DNA of 15,120 nt, from NCBI GenBank assembly GCA_023442905.1, contig JAEZWY010000080.1, forward strand, positions 1 through 15,120. Reading direction: 5' to 3'. Under the pieces are notes generated by a model. The model saw only the letters and a list, made by a program, of their open reading frames with translations, had not been told where the DNA came from and did not search any database. Positions within the stretch are counted from its first letter, which is position 1, and each line of letters begins with the position of its first letter. Of the stretch, positions 12,484 to 15,120 are shown piece after piece. Source of the stretch: Bacillota bacterium (GTDB taxonomy: Bacteria > Bacillota > Bacilli > Lactobacillales > Aerococcaceae). The position numbers and the translations under genes were made by a program.

Positions 12484-13320
12484 ATGAACAGACCTATAGG
12501 ATTCTTAGATTCAGGTGTAGGAGGCCTAACGGTAGTTAAGGAAGCAATGCGGCAATTACCCAATGAATCAATCATTTATATAGGTGACAATGCACGGTGT
12601 CCTTATGGGCCAAGAAGTGTCGAAGAAATAGCGACTTTTACGAATCAAATGGTCGATTTCTTATTGACCAAAGACATCAAATTGTTAGTTATTGCTTGTA
12701 ATACTGCGACTGCGGTTGCCCTAGATGAAATAAAACAGCGGGTATCTATACCAGTAATTGGCGTAATTCAGCCAGGAGCACGTGCAGGGAATAAATACAC
12801 AAAAAATGGCAAAATTGGTGTTTTAGGTACAGAAGGGACGATTAAAAGCGGCGTATATCTTGATAATTTATTACAAAAGAATAAGGATCTCGAAACAATA
12901 TCGCTCGCATGTCCAGCTTTTGTGCCCTTAGTTGAAAGTCAGCAATATGACACACCATTAGCTAAAAAGATTGTGGCAGAAACTTTGGCCCCAATTAAAA
13001 ACAAAGGATTAGATACGGTCATTTTAGGTTGTACTCATTATCCGTTATTACGGGAAACGATTCAAAAAAATTTAGGACATTCAGTGAAATTGATTGATTC
13101 TGGGCAAGAAACAATTTCAGATGTTTCTATACTGCTAGATTATAATGACATTGCTAAAATGTCCGATGACCCGTCACCGAAAGTAAGACAATTTTATACA
13201 ACCGGGTCACCTGAACTATTTAAAAAAATTGCTGATGATTGGCTAGCTGAGCCAATTGAAGTAAACCGTGTCACCATTGATACACTTGAAAACATTCAAA
13301 GACAAATGAAAGAAGGCTAA
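12484..13320 (+). CDS. murI: Glutamate racemase
   Basis: This interconverts L- and D-glutamate, supplying D-glutamate for peptidoglycan. The 278-aa protein is complete: FLDSGVGGLTV at 7-17 with the catalytic-site D9-S10, GDNARCPYG at 34-42, ACNTATAVAL with catalytic C72 and GCTHYPLL with catalytic C183, the two-cysteine pair of the cofactor-independent racemases. AAGGAGGT (12472-12479) lies just before ATG12484 and fixes the start; the TTG 18 bases upstream overlaps that ribosome site and is rejected. It is the first gene of a three-gene operon with rdgB (8 bp after) and a YfcE-like phosphodiesterase, the same grouping as racE-ysnA-ysnB in B. subtilis. Confidence 0.96.
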   Translation: MNRPIGFLDSGVGGLTVVKEAMRQLPNESIIYIGDNARCPYGPRSVEEIATFTNQMVDFLLTKDIKLLVIACNTATAVALDEIKQRVSIPVIGVIQPGARAGNKYTKNGKIGVLGTEGTIKSGVYLDNLLQKNKDLETISLACPAFVPLVESQQYDTPLAKKIVAETLAPIKNKGLDTVILGCTHYPLLRETIQKNLGHSVKLIDSGQETISDVSILLDYNDIAKMSDDPSPKVRQFYTTGSPELFKKIADDWLAEPIEVNRVTIDTLENIQRQMKEG

Positions 13321-13327
13321 TACACAA

Positions 13328-13951
13328 ATGAAACAAGTTATGATAGCAACTGCTAATCAAGGTAAAGCCAAAGAGTTTAAGCATCTATTTGACCAATATG
13401 GAATAGAAGTTAAAACGCTGTTAGATTTTCCAGATTACCCTGAAATTCCTGAAACTGGCACAACATTTATAGAAAATGCTACGATTAAGGCAACTACAGC
13501 GGCAAAAGATTTGCATATTCCGGTGATTGCTGATGATTCAGGATTAGCAGTAGATGCACTGAACGGTGCACCAGGTGTCTATTCCGCACGATACGCTGGG
13601 CTAGAGAAATCTGATGCCCATAACCGACAAAAAGTGTTAGCTGAGATGGTTGATGTCGCAGATGAGGATAGAGGTGCGACATTCCATACTTATTTAGTGG
13701 TTGCTGATGCCGACGGTCAAGTAATCAATCAATACCATGGTACTTTATCCGGAGTGATTATACGCGAAGAACGGGGAGAAAATGGTTTTGGATATGATCC
13801 GATTTTTTATTTACCTAGCGAAGGTTCAACAACTGCTGAGATGTCTGCAGATAAAAAAGATTCATTAAGTCACCGAGGCAATGCCTTACGGTTACTAGCC
13901 AAAGATTTGGAAAGCGGGGAGCTGAAGTTATATGAAGATACTGATTACTAG
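13328..13951 (+). CDS. rdgB: XTP/dITP diphosphatase (RdgB/HAM1 family)
   Basis: This hydrolyses non-canonical purine nucleotides (XTP, ITP, dITP) to monophosphate and pyrophosphate, keeping them out of DNA and RNA. The 207-aa protein shows the family pattern: ATANQGKAKEF at 7-17, TFIENATIKA at 46-55, ADDSGLAVDALNGAPGVYSARYAG at 68-91 with D69/D70, GFGYDPIF at 153-160 and SHRGNAL at 181-187. The start follows the murI stop by seven bases with only a GAAGG inside the murI 3' end as ribosome site, suggesting translational coupling. Its last 20 bases overlap the next gene in a different frame. B. subtilis ysnA is the positional counterpart. Confidence 0.94.
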   Translation: MKQVMIATANQGKAKEFKHLFDQYGIEVKTLLDFPDYPEIPETGTTFIENATIKATTAAKDLHIPVIADDSGLAVDALNGAPGVYSARYAGLEKSDAHNRQKVLAEMVDVADEDRGATFHTYLVVADADGQVINQYHGTLSGVIIREERGENGFGYDPIFYLPSEGSTTAEMSADKKDSLSHRGNALRLLAKDLESGELKLYEDTDY

Positions 13952-14426
13952 TGATAATCATGGAGATCATGAAGCCTTAGTTAATTTAGTCTTAAAAGCA
14001 GGGGATGATATCGACTTATTTATCCACTGCGGTGATTCAGAATTATCGGAAGATGATACGATTTGGGGTATTTTCCATACTGTACGTGGAAATACAGACT
14101 ATGGTAATTATAAGGATGCAATTAGTCTAAATACACCTGAGGGTAAAATTGTTGTCACACATGGCCACTTATATGGTGTAAAACAAAACTTGAAGAAATT
14201 GGTTGCCTTAGCGAAAGAAAACCAAGCAGATGTCATCATGTATGGCCATACGCATGTTATGGATGACCAAGACATTGATGGTATTAAGATTATTAATCCA
14301 GGATCAATTCGTATTCCAAAGGGCAAATACCCTTATCCATCCTTTGCTATTTTAGATTGGCAAGGAGATAGTAAGCAAGTCACTTTTTATAACGAAGATT
14401 GGGAAGTTATCACAGAAGTTGTTTAA
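13932..14426 (+). CDS. YfcE/MJ0936-type metallophosphoesterase
   Basis: This predicted phosphodiesterase/phosphatase of the calcineurin-like superfamily has 164 aa, the small single-domain size of the family. Metal-ligand motifs are all in place: SDNHGD with D8 and H10, HCGDSE with D35, VRGNTDY with N54, VTHGH with H77 and H79, and YGHTH with H106 and H108, followed by NPGSI at 122-126. The natural substrate of such proteins is unknown; relatives cleave artificial phosphodiesters. The start lies inside the 3' end of rdgB (20-base overlap), with GGGGAG ten bases and GAAG four bases before the ATG. It is the last gene of the murI operon, equal to ysnB in B. subtilis. A strong bidirectional terminator follows. 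Confidence 0.92.
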   Translation: MKILITSDNHGDHEALVNLVLKAGDDIDLFIHCGDSELSEDDTIWGIFHTVRGNTDYGNYKDAISLNTPEGKIVVTHGHLYGVKQNLKKLVALAKENQADVIMYGHTHVMDDQDIDGIKIINPGSIRIPKGKYPYPSFAILDWQGDSKQVTFYNEDWEVITEVV

Positions 14427-14435
14427 TAGAAATAC

Positions 14436-14487
14436 AAAAAGATCGCACGAGTGTAGCATGTCCTTCATGTCAATCGTGCGATTTTTA
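14436..14487. terminator. Bidirectional terminator, murI operon / mscS
   Basis: ATCGCACGA (14442-14450) and TCGTGCGAT (14474-14482) form a perfect 9-bp stem flanked by AAAAA on the left and TTTTT on the right. The loop contains two CATG copies that can pair as a small inner hairpin. It sits between convergent transcripts. Confidence 0.85.
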
Positions 14488-14532
14488 TATTATATATTAT
14501 CATGGGTATTGTATAAGAAAACTATTGATTCA

Positions 14533-15120
14533 TTATAGCTCAGCACCTGAGTCATAAACGGGTTGCTTGTAGCCATTTTGAACAAGTAGCGCGGTTAATT
14601 GTTCATAGTAATATGAGCGAACAGCCATTTTATCGCTATCTCTAGTATTAAAGACTACGCGATAGAATAAACGGCCAACTGCATCACGCTGGTAGCCCCA
14701 AACGTCTGCCTCGCCTAAAACGCGGTCATCAGTTGAAGCCATATTTAGTCCATTCTTGATAATAGTTTCTATACCAGCAAGGTCTGAGTTAGGATCAATA
14801 TATAAATCCACATACATATGGCGAGTGGTGTTAGATGAATTCGTTACATTTTCAATATTACGGTTAGGAATAAAGTGTCTAGAACCATCATCACCTGAAA
14901 GAATAGTCGTACGAATACCAGTTGAAATAATCGTACCGGATAGGCCGGCAATTGTTACATAATCGCCAACAGCAAATTGATGTTCTAATAAAATAAAGAA
15001 ACCATTAACAACGTCTGTGATAAAACCTTGAGCTCCAAGACCTAAGGCCAATGAAGCAACCCCAGCACCGGCAACTAGCGTAGCAACTGGTAGACCAAGA
15101 ATAGCTAGGATAGAGTATCC
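14533..15120 (-). CDS. MscS-family mechanosensitive channel, C-terminal part (5' end outside)
   Basis: This small-conductance mechanosensitive channel releases solutes when membrane tension rises after osmotic down-shock. The visible 195 residues, running in open frame from the right edge, begin with the pore-lining third helix rich in Gly and Ala (GYSILAILGLPVATL, then VAGAGVASLALGLGAQ), continue through GFITDVVNGFFILLEHQF, and then the beta domain AVGDYVTIAGLSGTI, IRTTILSGDDGSRHFIPNRNI and a ferredoxin-like C-terminal domain ending in GAEL. The layout matches YkuT-type MscS proteins. No ATG is needed in the window: the in-frame TTG at 15049-15051 lies in the pore helix and is not the start. 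The two N-terminal helices lie beyond 15120. Confidence 0.92.
   Translation of the reverse strand, partial: GYSILAILGLPVATLVAGAGVASLALGLGAQGFITDVVNGFFILLEHQFAVGDYVTIAGLSGTIISTGIRTTILSGDDGSRHFIPNRNIENVTNSSNTTRHMYVDLYIDPNSDLAGIETIIKNGLNMASTDDRVLGEADVWGYQRDAVGRLFYRVVFNTRDSDKMAVRSYYYEQLTALLVQNGYKQPVYDSGAEL

Overview
The window is low-GC DNA of a Gram-positive Bacillota, most likely a member of the Lactobacillales. Supporting signs are strong AGGAGG-type ribosome binding sites, occasional TTG starts, many extended -10 promoters, a B. subtilis-like zapA-cvpA-mutS2-trxA gene order, a murI-rdgB-phosphodiesterase cluster, and an amino-acid ABC transporter whose binding protein is fused to its permease. 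Aerococcaceae or Carnobacteriaceae would fit, but this was not checked against any database.

Left edge (1-1130): the last residues of an IstB-like transposition protein and the repeat-containing right end of an IS21-family element abut a membrane-bound GGDEF diguanylate cyclase. The cyclase frame stays open, without a start codon, right up to the IS end, so the element appears to have inserted into the gene and removed its 5' end. Next come a DUF368/PopT undecaprenyl-phosphate translocase (1280-2161) and a CHAD-domain protein (2271/2280-3053), each with its own signals.

Centre left (3169-5913, minus strand): a two-gene ABC importer (ATPase plus binding protein-permease fusion) lies behind a leader that reads as a lysine riboswitch (L box) followed by an intrinsic terminator and the Shine-Dalgarno site. 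This makes lysine the most likely substrate. The gene-poor stretch 5608-6086 holds the riboswitch, its promoter, and an unexplained 44-nt near-perfect palindrome (5969-6012) nested inside a second inverted repeat.

Centre (6087-10173): zapA (division-ring factor with a long polar tail), cvpA, a structured 137-bp gap, mutS2 (TTG start; ATPase, KOW and Smr domains) and trxA behind its own extended -10 promoter.

Centre right (10192-12298): a GyrI-like small-molecule-binding protein and a divergent HTH-WYL regulator share a control region in which one inverted repeat overlaps both promoters; then methylglyoxal synthase (mgsA, minus strand), whose -10 overlaps that of the divergent murI operon.

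Right (12484-15120): murI, rdgB and a YfcE/MJ0936-type phosphodiesterase form a tight operon (glutamate racemase for peptidoglycan, nucleotide-pool cleaning, metallophosphoesterase). A bidirectional terminator separates it from an MscS-type mechanosensitive channel that runs off the right edge. All four convergent gene pairs are closed by a single A-stem-T hairpin able to terminate on both strands. Most of the window is housekeeping; the points of real interest are the riboswitch-controlled transporter, the IS-truncated cyclase, the nested palindrome and the shared divergent operators.
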